The notes under the pieces are model-generated. The model did not search any database. It was given only the letters and a program-made list of their open reading frames with translations, and was not told the DNA's origin. A DNA stretch of 64,000 bases from NCBI GenBank assembly GCA_013298845.1, contig JAAFJN010000028.1, positions 1 to 64,000 of the forward strand. Direction: 5' to 3'. Below are positions 51,558 through 59,655 of the stretch, piece by piece (within the stretch, counting starts at the first letter, position 1; the number at the start of each line of letters is the position of its first letter). A program made the translations under genes and the position numbers. The stretch is from Chitinophagales bacterium. GTDB lineage: Bacteria; Bacteroidota; Bacteroidia; Chitinophagales; Saprospiraceae.

Positions 51558-52037
51558 CTACTCCTCCCAACGCCCCAAATGCCGCGTTGGCAACGTGTCC
51601 TCGTGCAGGTTATCCCAAAAATCGAGGCGCAACAGCGGCGCATTGGCGTTGTGATCGGCCGATAAAAATGCCGTTTTATCCCACCAGCGCACATCCACGA
51701 TATAATCATCTTCCCGGACGTGCTCCATACTCACGGGGCCAAACTGGTCGCCCTCCGCCGGGTGGCATTGAATCCAGATATCGGCCATCAGGGTTTGGCT
51801 TCGGAGGTCAAAAAACTCATTTACAAACCGGATTCGGCCCGCCCGCACCCGCAAACCGGTTTCTTCGTGCATTTCGCGCTCTACGCCCCGAAACATATCT
51901 TCATCGGAGAGTTCCATGCCGCCGCCGGGTGTGGACCAGCGCAAACGGCCCGTGTAGGGGTTAATGTGTTGTACCAATAATACCTGGTTATCCTGAATGG
52001 CCAATCCGGTTAAACGAATGCGATGTTTGTACTGCAT
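51558..52037 (-). CDS. Nudix hydrolase
   Basis: The 159-residue product has an intact Nudix box, GGGMELSDEDMFRGVEREMH followed by EETGL, with the REMHEE metal ligands. An N-terminal strand IRLTGLAIQDNQVLLVQHI precedes it. It hydrolyses a nucleoside-diphosphate-linked substrate, not predictable here. I chose ATG 52037 over an extension to 52127 that would overlap the divergent gene's promoter and start. Confidence 0.92.
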   Translation of the reverse strand: MQYKHRIRLTGLAIQDNQVLLVQHINPYTGRLRWSTPGGGMELSDEDMFRGVEREMHEETGLRVRAGRIRFVNEFFDLRSQTLMADIWIQCHPAEGDQFGPVSMEHVREDDYIVDVRWWDKTAFLSADHNANAPLLRLDFWDNLHEDTLPTRHLGRWEE

Positions 52038-52051
52038 TTTGTCAAATGTTG

Positions 52052-52059
52052 TATGTTTG
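52052..52059 (+). promoter_or_regulatory. Bacteroidota -7 element (TATGTTTG)
   Basis: TATGTTTG lies 18 bases before the barrel gene ATG, giving a very short leader. A TTTG at 52026-52029 is 22 bases upstream. It overlaps the start region of the divergent Nudix gene. Confidence 0.5.
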
Positions 52060-52077
52060 CGGAAACATTTAAGAGTT

Positions 52078-52824
52078 ATGAAAAAAATCTGTTTTTGGGC
52101 ATTGATATGGACCGTATGGGTCAACACGGTAACAAACGCACAATCTACCGCTTATGTTTTCAGCGGCGGCGGTACCATTGGCACGCAGCGTTGGGACAAC
52201 TCGTTCGATCGGCAACCAATGTTGGCCTGGCATGGCTCTCTTTCCATCGAATCGGTGAATAACGACGACGACAGCGGTTCTTTATTTGCCCAAATCGGCT
52301 ACCACGTAAAGGGCAGTTCGATACGGGTACAGTACCTTAATTTTAACGGGAATGGCGCTTTTCGGGCTTCCGAGAGGTTTAAATTTAACAATATCTCGTT
52401 GTTGTTGGGCGCTAAACAAAAATTCCAACTGGCGAACGGGGCTAAATATTATTATTTTGGCGGTATTCGCGGCGATTATACGGTAAGCACGAATTTAGAA
52501 GAATTATTGGAAGGCAATCGCGGCAATCCGTGGGCCGCTACGTTTTACCCTTTACCCCAATTCGTGAACAATATCATGGGGGGCGTTTCGGTGGGCGGCG
52601 GTCTTGAGTTTCTGCTGTCGGAACTGGTCGGTGCCGAACTTAAATTGTCCGTTAACCCCGATTTTACCCTGCAATACAACCAACCGCCCATCCCGAATAT
52701 CATTATTTCGGATCCTTTGTTTCAGGGGCAAAGCAACACCATTCCCGAACGGCGCATCCGCAACACTACGGTGGAAATCTCTTTGGGGTTGAGGCTGTTG
52801 CGCAAGGTGGTGATTGTGGATTAA
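52078..52824 (+). CDS. Outer-membrane beta-barrel-like protein
   Basis: The 248-residue product has a signal peptide (residues 1-22, ending TNAQ). Amphipathic strands follow: AYVFSGGGTIGTQRWDNSF, SGSLFAQIGYHVKGSSIRVQ, FKFNNISLLLGAKQKFQL, GVSVGGGLEFLLSELVGAEL and RNTTVEISLGLRLLRKVVI. It fits a medium-size barrel, role unknown. Its stop overlaps the convergent J-domain gene by 4 bases. Confidence 0.7.
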   Translation: MKKICFWALIWTVWVNTVTNAQSTAYVFSGGGTIGTQRWDNSFDRQPMLAWHGSLSIESVNNDDDSGSLFAQIGYHVKGSSIRVQYLNFNGNGAFRASERFKFNNISLLLGAKQKFQLANGAKYYYFGGIRGDYTVSTNLEELLEGNRGNPWAATFYPLPQFVNNIMGGVSVGGGLEFLLSELVGAELKLSVNPDFTLQYNQPPIPNIIISDPLFQGQSNTIPERRIRNTTVEISLGLRLLRKVVIVD

Positions 52825-53471
52825 TTCAACCGGAGCACCGTTCTGATTTTTACGGCCGCCAGCATTTCGTGGTAATCTACCGCCACCACTTCGCGGTCAA
52901 TAATCACCGAAGTAGCGTGCCCGGCGATGTTTTGATACAGCCAGGCGAAAATTTCCTCCAGCGAATCCGTTTCGGAAAACGTGAGGTACATTTTGATACT
53001 TTCGTTAAACCCAATGCCCGTGCCCCGGTAATTGGCGTCAATAATAATGGAGGCTTTGGTGCCTTTAATGACGTATTTATCGCCTTTTTCGAGCCAGCGG
53101 TAATGCGTGCCGAACAGGTGGTATTTCAGGTCTTTTTCTTTGGTAATAATTTCAATTTTTAGGTTTTTGTAGGCAAACTGCGGGTTTTCGCCCAAGGCTG
53201 GTTGTGCAGTAGTAGCCGCCGCAGTCGCGACCGGCCCGGAAAAATAAGTATGGCGTATTTTTCCGGCCAATTGTTCAATTTCTTTAAATTTTTCCCCGGT
53301 CAGTTCTTTAACGATATCATCGTCGTACTTTTCAAATTTATCCGGGTGGTATTTGGTGCGTAATTCGCGGTGTTTTTGTTCAAATTCATCCAGCGTCAAG
53401 TCTTCGGGTTGTTTACCAAAATACTCCAAAACTTTACTTTTTTCGCCGGGGGAAAGGGTATGTTGTTCCAT
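52821..53471 (-). CDS. J-domain protein with novel C-terminal domain
   Basis: The 216-residue product starts MEQHTLSPGEKSKVLEYFGK. A J-domain-like helical hairpin follows with the HPD motif in HRELRTKYHPDKFEKYDDD (residues about 33-51), then an Ala/Thr linker (85-105). The C-terminal alpha/beta region (FAYKNLKIEIITKEKD, YKNLKIEI; DKYVIKGTKASIIIDANYRG) has no known family. J-domains stimulate Hsp70 ATPase; here it may recruit DnaK to an unknown client. I chose ATG 53471 over a frame from 53546. Confidence 0.75.
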   Translation of the reverse strand: MEQHTLSPGEKSKVLEYFGKQPEDLTLDEFEQKHRELRTKYHPDKFEKYDDDIVKELTGEKFKEIEQLAGKIRHTYFSGPVATAAATTAQPALGENPQFAYKNLKIEIITKEKDLKYHLFGTHYRWLEKGDKYVIKGTKASIIIDANYRGTGIGFNESIKMYLTFSETDSLEEIFAWLYQNIAGHATSVIIDREVVAVDYHEMLAAVKIRTVLRLN

Positions 53472-53648
53472 AATTGTACTTTTAATACTTCGACTCGGCG
53501 GATTTTGTGCGTGAAAACCTTGGAATGTCTTCCTATTGTTGGGCACAAAATCCAGCAGCGCTCAGTACTAACACTCAAAGATACAAAAAGTTACGAACCC
53601 GACGCCCCTGCGGCCCATACTGCCGCTTCGGCGGTTTTCCGGCCGTTG

Positions 53649-54209
53649 CTAAATTTCCTCCAACGGATCGCGGTGGTGGACATGCTGATGTTTATAGTGC
53701 GAAGGCGACTCCCCGGTGACTTTTTTAAATTGGTTGGACAAATGCGAAACACTGCTGTAATGCATTTTCCAGGCGATTTCTGAAATGTTCAGTTCGCCGT
53801 AGGTAATCAATTCTTTGATCCGCTCAATTTTGTGCGCAATCAGGTACTGCTCAATGGTCGTACCCTGCATCTCTGAAAAAAGATTGGACAAGTAGGTGTA
53901 ATCGTAGTGTAGTTTTTCGCTTAAAAAATGGGAGAAATTAACCTTTATGCCTTCGTTGGAGTGGTGCACCATCTGCACCACCGTATTTTTGATTTTTTCA
54001 ATTAAAACGGCGCGTTTGTCTTCCACTAAGTCAAAGCCACCTTTAAGGAGTTTCGTTTTCAGTTCGGAACGTTGCCGGGCCGAAAGACTTTCTTTTACCT
54101 CCACTTCCCCGAGATCAACGATGCCGGGGTGTAACTGAAGGCTCAACAGAATTTCTTTAACAGCCGTTTTGCAACGGTTACTTACCATGTACTTTATGTA
54201 TAGTTTCAA
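53649..54209 (-). CDS. AraC-family regulator with ferredoxin-like (HMA-type) N-terminus
   Basis: The 186-residue product starts at TTG 54209 with MKLYIKYMVSNRCKTAVKEI, an N-terminal block known from Bacteroidota AraC relatives and shaped like a heavy-metal-associated domain (residues 1-70). The C-terminal AraC helix-turn-helix pair covers 90-175: SEKLHYDYTYLSNLFSEMQG, ELNISEIAWKMHYSSVSHLS and QFKKVTGESPSHYK. Only one Cys is present where metal-binding HMA domains have CxxC, so another ligand is likely. It probably regulates nearby or unlinked genes; no operator is evident. Confidence 0.85.
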   Translation of the reverse strand: MKLYIKYMVSNRCKTAVKEILLSLQLHPGIVDLGEVEVKESLSARQRSELKTKLLKGGFDLVEDKRAVLIEKIKNTVVQMVHHSNEGIKVNFSHFLSEKLHYDYTYLSNLFSEMQGTTIEQYLIAHKIERIKELITYGELNISEIAWKMHYSSVSHLSNQFKKVTGESPSHYKHQHVHHRDPLEEI

Positions 54210-54308
54210 GTTTGTTTTTTCGTAAAAACATTAAAAACAAAGGTAATCAAATTTTTTCACAAAATGGCTTCGTTGAGGCAGAAAAAAGTTGCAAAATTCA
54301 CTGGTTTA

Positions 54309-56687
54309 TTAGGACTTCCCGCTAAATTTTGCTAAAACGAGCCGCGCCATCAAATAACTCAGCGTAGATTCGGCTCCTTGGTTCAGATTAACGTGGTATT
54401 GCTCCAGTCCGTCGTAACAACCGCCCGTGCAGGGGTTGTACACAATTTGGTGCAGGTGGTTTTTGCCCAAAAACCAATTGAACGCAGCGGTCATTTTTTG
54501 GGCGTATTGTTTTTCTTCAAATACCGCGTAAAACCGCTCCAGCGCCAGAATGGTGTACGCTACATCAATGGGTTGTTCGCCGTATTTGGCGGGAGTGGCA
54601 CCTTTTTGCAACCAACTTTGGTTCGAAATAACGTTGATTTCGGTGCCTTTGAACGTAATCGTCAGCAAAAAATCGAACGATTGCCGCGCCATTTCCAGGT
54701 ACAGCGGGCTACCCGTTTCCTGGTAAGCGCACAGCAATGCTTCGGGTAAAATGGCGTTGCCGTAGGTCATATACCCCTCAAACCACTGCCATTCCGGCTC
54801 CGATTCGTGCAAATACATCTGCACCAGGCGGTTGGCCAGGGTCGTGATATGCGCCGTTATGGATGCTGAATGGTGGTGCTGATTGTACAGATACAGCCCT
54901 TTGATCGCAAACGCCATCGAACGGGTCGAGTGGGTAGTCGCCAACCAGGAGGTACTTTGTTCCAGCAGGGTGCTGGCTGTTTCCACCAAATGGCTGGGCA
55001 AAATAGCGCTTTTAGACACCAAAAATCCCAAAGCCCACAAGGCCCTTCCATTCGAGTCCGAGAGGTTGGTTTCCCGGTTTTGGGCCGTAAATTGCCCTTC
55101 AATATCCACGTAATTTTCAAAATCACCGGCGGGCAGTTGGCAAAACCGGATAAAATTCAGGTAAGTCTCGATGTAGGGCAAATCGGCCGGATCCTGGCTG
55201 TGTTCGTAGTGCATCACCAGGGCAATCAGGGCGCGGGCATTGTCGTCCAGCGTGTACCCAGAGTTCATATCGGGTTGGTTGATGATCGAAAATTGCAACA
55301 TCCCGAATGCGGTGGTCATTTTTTTGACGTGTTCGAGGTTGATTTCCGGCCTTCGGTATTGCAGGGATATGTGGCGCGTGGGCGCTTCGGTGGTGAACCG
55401 GTGGGGCGGCACGGCGGGTTTGGTGACAGGCGGAACCTGGCCACCTACTTTTTGCAGTAGTTTAGCGTGGGCAATCGCCGAGTTTTCCCAGGCGGTTGGC
55501 AAAATTTGTTGTAAGGTATTGCTAATGAAGGCGTTGCGCAGGTGGTCATCGCTCATTAACCGGTTAACGGCGGCGGCCAGTTGCGTCGAACTTTGGAAAT
55601 CAATGATAATGCCGTTGTTCGGGTTCAGCACTTCTTTGGCGTGTGGTATGGGCGTAGAAATAATGGGGCAACCGCAACTCAACGCGTACGAAAACGTTCC
55701 GCTGACGGCCTGATTGGGGTCTTTGGACGTAAACAGGTAAATATCGGTGAGTTGCAGGTATTCCAGCAAATCGGCGAGGGGCAGGTACCGGTTAATGAAC
55801 CGCACGTGGTGTTGGAGTTGCAACGCCGTCACTTTTTCTTCCAACATGGTGCGGTAGGTTTCGCCTTCGGCTTTTACCACGCCCGGGTGGGTTTTTCCAA
55901 TGAGGAGAAAAATGGTATCGGGGTGCTCGGCAATTACGGCCGGCAGGGCATTTAAAGTGGTTTCAATGGCTTTACCTGAGCCAAGAAGGCCAAAGGTGGC
56001 CAGTACTTTTTTGCCCGATAAACCGTATTTTTCCTTCAAAATACCTTTGTTCAAATGCGGAACAAGGTGGGTGCCGTGGGCAATTACTTCAATTTTATGG
56101 GGCGCAACCTGGTAATCTTCCACCAGAATTTGCGCCGCATTTTGGGTCATCACAATAATGGAATCGCAGGCGGCCACAATGCGTTGTACTTCCCATTTTA
56201 AGTCGCCATTGGGGTTGGGCAATACCGTGTGAAATACCAGAATGGTGGGTTTGGAAAGGGTGCACAAAAATTGTAGCAACACGCTGGTGCCGGCTTGTTG
56301 GAAAAACCCAAATTCGTGTTGCAACACAACGGACTGTATACTTTTGTTGGCATTAATGCTGTGCGCCAGTTCGAGGTATTGGTCGGGATTACCGGTGTCG
56401 AGGGTGTATTTCACCTCGTCGGGGTAATCGTGGACGTGGTTGCCCGATTCCAGCGCGCACACCATCATGGAAAATGAGTCTTTGAACTTATTGGTCATGG
56501 CCTTCATCAAGTCCTGCGAGTAGGTAGCAATGCCACATTCGCGGGGCGGATACGAGGTAATGAACAAAATACCCGGTAAAGTAACGGGTGCGTCGGTGGT
56601 GGGCGCTTTTTGCCGTTGGGCAATAAATCGTTGGAACGAAGAGTGTCGCTCTTCTTGCGTCGGGTTGAAGGTGGATGCCTGGTTCAT
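54309..56687 (-). CDS. GT4-family glycosyltransferase with C-terminal helical toroid domain
   Basis: The 792-residue product joins a GT-B glycosyltransferase (about residues 40-400) to a large alpha/alpha-toroid-like domain (440-790). The first shows FITSYPPRECGIATYSQDLM, the GT4 donor-site region SGTFSYALSCGCPIISTPI and PNNGIIIDFQ. The second shows YTLDDNARALIALVMHYEHS and MAFAIKGLYLYN. It follows the GH130 gene by 1 base, and such pairs are often found together in mannan-type oligosaccharide turnover. The reaction is probably transfer of mannose or a related sugar. I chose ATG 56687. Confidence 0.88.
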   Translation of the reverse strand: MNQASTFNPTQEERHSSFQRFIAQRQKAPTTDAPVTLPGILFITSYPPRECGIATYSQDLMKAMTNKFKDSFSMMVCALESGNHVHDYPDEVKYTLDTGNPDQYLELAHSINANKSIQSVVLQHEFGFFQQAGTSVLLQFLCTLSKPTILVFHTVLPNPNGDLKWEVQRIVAACDSIIVMTQNAAQILVEDYQVAPHKIEVIAHGTHLVPHLNKGILKEKYGLSGKKVLATFGLLGSGKAIETTLNALPAVIAEHPDTIFLLIGKTHPGVVKAEGETYRTMLEEKVTALQLQHHVRFINRYLPLADLLEYLQLTDIYLFTSKDPNQAVSGTFSYALSCGCPIISTPIPHAKEVLNPNNGIIIDFQSSTQLAAAVNRLMSDDHLRNAFISNTLQQILPTAWENSAIAHAKLLQKVGGQVPPVTKPAVPPHRFTTEAPTRHISLQYRRPEINLEHVKKMTTAFGMLQFSIINQPDMNSGYTLDDNARALIALVMHYEHSQDPADLPYIETYLNFIRFCQLPAGDFENYVDIEGQFTAQNRETNLSDSNGRALWALGFLVSKSAILPSHLVETASTLLEQSTSWLATTHSTRSMAFAIKGLYLYNQHHHSASITAHITTLANRLVQMYLHESEPEWQWFEGYMTYGNAILPEALLCAYQETGSPLYLEMARQSFDFLLTITFKGTEINVISNQSWLQKGATPAKYGEQPIDVAYTILALERFYAVFEEKQYAQKMTAAFNWFLGKNHLHQIVYNPCTGGCYDGLEQYHVNLNQGAESTLSYLMARLVLAKFSGKS

Positions 56688-56688
56688 A

Positions 56689-57720
56689 CTATTTTTTATG
56701 GAGCAAGAGTTCGTTGATAAGTTCAGATAACTGCACAGAGGCACAGGCGATGCGGGAATCAGCCGCGCCGTAATAAATAAATAAGGTATCTTCTATCAGG
56801 GCCGTACCCGTTGGAAAGCACACGTTGTTGACTTCCCCTTTTAATTCCCAATCCTGAGCGGGTTTAAAAAGCGGGTAGGGGAGGCGGGCAATTTCTTTAC
56901 CCGGATTCTCCAGATCTAATAAAGCCGCGCAGGCGGTGTACACGTAACCTTTCGTGGTGTCGAATACGCCGTGGTATATGAGCAGCCAGCCCTGTGGGGT
57001 TTCGATGGGTGGGCAACCGCCACCGATATAACTCACCTCGTGTTCGTGGACGGGGCTAAGCACAATGTTGTCGGTCAGTTGCAGCAAATAATTATCCCAA
57101 AAGTCTTTGTTCAGTTCGCTCAGGTTTTCCACCGATGCAATTTGAATGTCGGGTTTAATCCGGTGCAAAAAGTACAATTTTCCGTTGACGCGCCGGGGGA
57201 AAAAGAGCAGGTTTTTGTCCCACACCAAAACAGATTTGTCGGGGCGAGTCATTAAATTGCTTTTATCGTTGTAGCGGGCGTATTTTTCGTTCAGGTCGCC
57301 CCGGCAACCAGCCAAGTGTTTAAATTCGTCGTACGTTACTTGCGGAACAATAATGCCGTGTTTTTCAAACCGGGAGAGGTCGGTGGATGTAGCGAGTGCT
57401 CCCATAGCATTTACGCCATTATACGCGGTGTAAGTGAGGTAAAATTGGTCGTCGATGTACACAATGCGCGGGTCTTCTACGCCGTGCGATTCGTATTCGT
57501 GTTGCGGAAACAGCAGCGGAATTTCAAGTCGGGAGTCAACGCGCAGCGGGTTAATGAGGTTACAATACCCGATGGTAGAATAATTATCGTGGCTAACTGC
57601 CCGGTAAAAAAGATGGATACTGTTGCCGTGTTGGATAACGGCCGGGTTCAAGGTGCCACGGACTTCAAAACTCAAGTCCGTTTGTTCAAGAATAATACCG
57701 TGTTTGTGGGGTATAATCAT
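56689..57720 (-). CDS. GH130 family glycoside phosphorylase/hydrolase
   Basis: The 343-residue product has the five-bladed propeller of GH130. The motif HGVEDPRIVYIDDQFYLTYT supplies the catalytic-type Asp, and later LIYHGVFDTTKGYVYTACA and NNVCFPTGTALIEDTLFIYY form the sugar site. Family members cleave beta-mannosides by phosphorolysis or hydrolysis. The pairing with a GT4 enzyme suggests mannan or mannosylated glycan metabolism. It overlaps the small basic protein gene by 4 bases. Confidence 0.9.
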   Translation of the reverse strand: MIIPHKHGIILEQTDLSFEVRGTLNPAVIQHGNSIHLFYRAVSHDNYSTIGYCNLINPLRVDSRLEIPLLFPQHEYESHGVEDPRIVYIDDQFYLTYTAYNGVNAMGALATSTDLSRFEKHGIIVPQVTYDEFKHLAGCRGDLNEKYARYNDKSNLMTRPDKSVLVWDKNLLFFPRRVNGKLYFLHRIKPDIQIASVENLSELNKDFWDNYLLQLTDNIVLSPVHEHEVSYIGGGCPPIETPQGWLLIYHGVFDTTKGYVYTACAALLDLENPGKEIARLPYPLFKPAQDWELKGEVNNVCFPTGTALIEDTLFIYYGAADSRIACASVQLSELINELLLHKK

Positions 57721-57890
57721 TTATCTTTTTTGGAATCCGGCGTTCGCGGTTCCGTTTTTGGGATAAACGCGCTTAAGGTTGGGTCTTTACTTTTACCCTC
57801 GGACTTATAATCCGAAACGCGTTTGTCTTTGCCATTCGACCGGTCGGCCGGGGCTTTTTTAGTGTTTTTAGTACCTTTATCTTTGCTCAT
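57717..57890 (-). CDS. Small basic, probably disordered conserved protein
   Basis: The 57-residue product (MSKDKGTKNTKKAPADRSNG, ending TPDSKKDK) is lysine-rich and lacks hydrophobic residues. Very similar small proteins occur in Bacteroidota beside stress or envelope genes. The stop overlaps the GH130 start by 4 bases, so it is translationally coupled. An upstream frame to 57965 is less likely. Function is unknown. Confidence 0.6.
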   Translation of the reverse strand: MSKDKGTKNTKKAPADRSNGKDKRVSDYKSEGKSKDPTLSAFIPKTEPRTPDSKKDK

Positions 57891-58022
57891 GGTGTTGGTT
57901 GTTGATTGTTGTGAAAATAGTGGGTGCGTTGGTTGAGCGGTGGTTTTGCTTTGGGGAATGGACAATCATCCGCGGCTTAAAAGTTTTCATTGGTTTTAAG
58001 AGGAACGTATGATGCTACTTGC

Positions 58023-58490
58023 CTACTTTTTGTTGTTAACGGTCAAATCTTTTAAAGATTGACCAATGCCATCCATGTCGTGGTTGAATTCGCGTTTAAA
58101 CGATTCCCATTCGGTTTGTCCGGCGTTGTATTCGTTCAACCGCGCTTTGAGTTTGGCATTTTTCTCCTCTAACTCATCCACCATTTTGGCTTGGGCGGCG
58201 TCGGCTTTTTTACCCGCTTTTTTAATGGAGGCTTTCAGGGCGGCGATGGAAATATCGTTGTCATTAATTTTGGTTTCCGACTCCAGTTTGTACGTTTTCC
58301 AGGCTTCGGCGTAAGTGGCTTTAGCGGCGGCTTCGTCGGCGGCCTTTTGGGCTTCGTTCATGCTTTGGGTGGCATCTTGGAGTTTGGTGTCGGCTTTGTC
58401 CGATTTTTGAGCGGCCGAATCACAACCCACCAAGAGGGTGGTCGTGAGGGCAACGGCAAGGAGGGCAAAGGTGAATATGGACTTTTTCAT
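58023..58490 (-). CDS. Coiled-coil lipoprotein, stress-type
   Basis: The 155-residue product has a lipoprotein signal (TTTLLVGC, lipid Cys about residue 23). The rest is almost all helical and charged, with Ala/Lys/Glu heptads (ADEAAAKATYAEAWKTYKLE, AAQAKMVDELEEKNAKLKAR). It resembles sll1863-type stress lipoproteins. It lies in the small-protein stress cluster; function is unknown. Confidence 0.7.
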   Translation of the reverse strand: MKKSIFTFALLAVALTTTLLVGCDSAAQKSDKADTKLQDATQSMNEAQKAADEAAAKATYAEAWKTYKLESETKINDNDISIAALKASIKKAGKKADAAQAKMVDELEEKNAKLKARLNEYNAGQTEWESFKREFNHDMDGIGQSLKDLTVNNKK

Positions 58491-58559
58491 AGTGTCTTAT
58501 TGTATTCCCGAAAACTGTCGGGAGGCAGTGGTGTAATAAGTTGGTACAGGGATAGTGGG

Positions 58560-58718
58560 TCAGACCGCGTCGGCGCCGGTTTGGATAACTTTCATCAGAA
58601 CGGAAATCACGGCAACCACCAATAGCAAGTGGATGAAGGCGCCGGCGTTGTAGGCAAAAAAACCAATTGCCCAAAGGATAACCAGGATGATGGCGACGGT
58701 GTAAAGTGCTTTGTTCAT
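58560..58718 (-). CDS. lmo0937-family (DUF5670) small membrane protein
   Basis: A 52-residue frame, easily missed because of its size, reads MNKALYTVAIILVILWAIGF then FAYNAGAFIHLLLVVAVISV and ends TGADAV. Two transmembrane helices and the WAIGFF/HLLLV pattern match lmo0937-type proteins. Their role is unknown; in Bacteroidota they occur near YtxH, AI-2E-type and Usp genes. The cluster context here supports it. Confidence 0.85.
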   Translation of the reverse strand: MNKALYTVAIILVILWAIGFFAYNAGAFIHLLLVVAVISVLMKVIQTGADAV

Positions 58719-58834
58719 GTTGGTGGAGTGTTTGTTGTATTGTTGCTACAAAGATACAGGTGGTATTAGGGGAAATTGTTACATAATTGCGGTGAATTGT
58801 TGTATAATTCACACATTGGTTTTGGAGAGTGCTG

Positions 58835-59212
58835 TCATTCTGGTTTTTCGCGAAATGAATCAAACAAGCCGGATACCCCCTTTTCCAAGGTTACAAAAAT
58901 GGACGGGTGTTTAGTCAGCCAAGTGGTAACCCCAAATAACAGAGCGGCTCCGAGCAGTTTTTGGATAGATTTGTTTTCAATGCTGTTGAATAATCGTCGA
59001 GAAATAAAGCCGGTGCCAAGGCCCACCGCCGCGTGCAGGATGTGATTGTTTTCGGTAACGGATACTAACGTGTTTTTAAGCAGGTGAAGGGGGCTGAGGT
59101 CGTCAATAATGTGGTGAAATTGTTCCTTCACGCGCTTTTTTTGTTCAATTTGCTCCGCTTGTAGCCGTAAAATGGCCGCTGCGAAATCAACGTCAGAACT
59201 GGGTGGTTGCAT
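58835..59212 (-). CDS. Small protein with two hydrophobic segments, unknown function
   Basis: The 125-residue product has a helical, charged N-terminal part (residues 1-60: FAAAILRLQAEQIEQKKRVK). Two hydrophobic segments follow (about 63-80 and 88-106, VGLGTGFISRRLF; LLGAALLFGVTTWL). A length and pattern like this is common in envelope-stress clusters of Bacteroidota. It probably faces both sides of the membrane. I chose ATG 59212. No family is named. Confidence 0.6.
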   Translation of the reverse strand: MQPPSSDVDFAAAILRLQAEQIEQKKRVKEQFHHIIDDLSPLHLLKNTLVSVTENNHILHAAVGLGTGFISRRLFNSIENKSIQKLLGAALLFGVTTWLTKHPSIFVTLEKGVSGLFDSFREKPE

Positions 59213-59292
59213 AAAACTGGTTATTGTTTCGATAAAAAAAGGTAATCGGTAATTTGGCAAACTGGAAGTAGCGCGGCAAAAGAGCCGCGATA

Positions 59293-59634
59293 TTATTGTT
59301 TAGATAACGAAAAAAGGTAATCGGTGATTGGCTTTTGAATCCATCCATGCAAGAAAAAATGGAAGGGTACCCCTAAAACGAGATAAATGGCGGCTACCAT
59401 AAAAAAGCCGTAAGACATGCTGTTGAGCCATTGACCCCAAAAAAGGGCCAATCCGATGTTTAAAAACAAAAAAAACAACAACATCAAAGCCACGACGCTG
59501 ATTCGTTTTACCAGCAAAGCCAGCAGTACACTGCCCGCTGCCATTGCCTTTAATTTATTAAGTTCGATGGTGGTTTTGCCGTATGTTTCAAGTTCGTCCA
59601 TCAATGATTCGATTGGATGAATGGGAGACTCCAT
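59293..59634 (-). CDS. Phage holin-like family membrane protein
   Basis: The 113-residue product begins with an amphipathic helix (SLMDELETYGKTTIELNKLK). Two transmembrane hairpin segments follow (about 35-65, VLLALLVKRISVVALMLLFF; 72-98) and a short cytosolic tail. This matches the holin-like/DUF families placed beside YtxH and AI-2E genes in Bacteroidota. Despite the name, it is most likely chromosomal stress machinery, as no phage genes are near. It lies 21 bases after the AI-2E gene. Confidence 0.7.
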   Translation of the reverse strand: MESPIHPIESLMDELETYGKTTIELNKLKAMAAGSVLLALLVKRISVVALMLLFFLFLNIGLALFWGQWLNSMSYGFFMVAAIYLVLGVPFHFFLHGWIQKPITDYLFSLSKQ

Positions 59635-59655
59635 AAGTATAATACTTTTTACAAG

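Noticed and set aside
59293-59634. Prophage remnant suggested by the holin-like gene
   Set aside because: No other phage gene is near; the holin-like family is common in chromosomal stress clusters.
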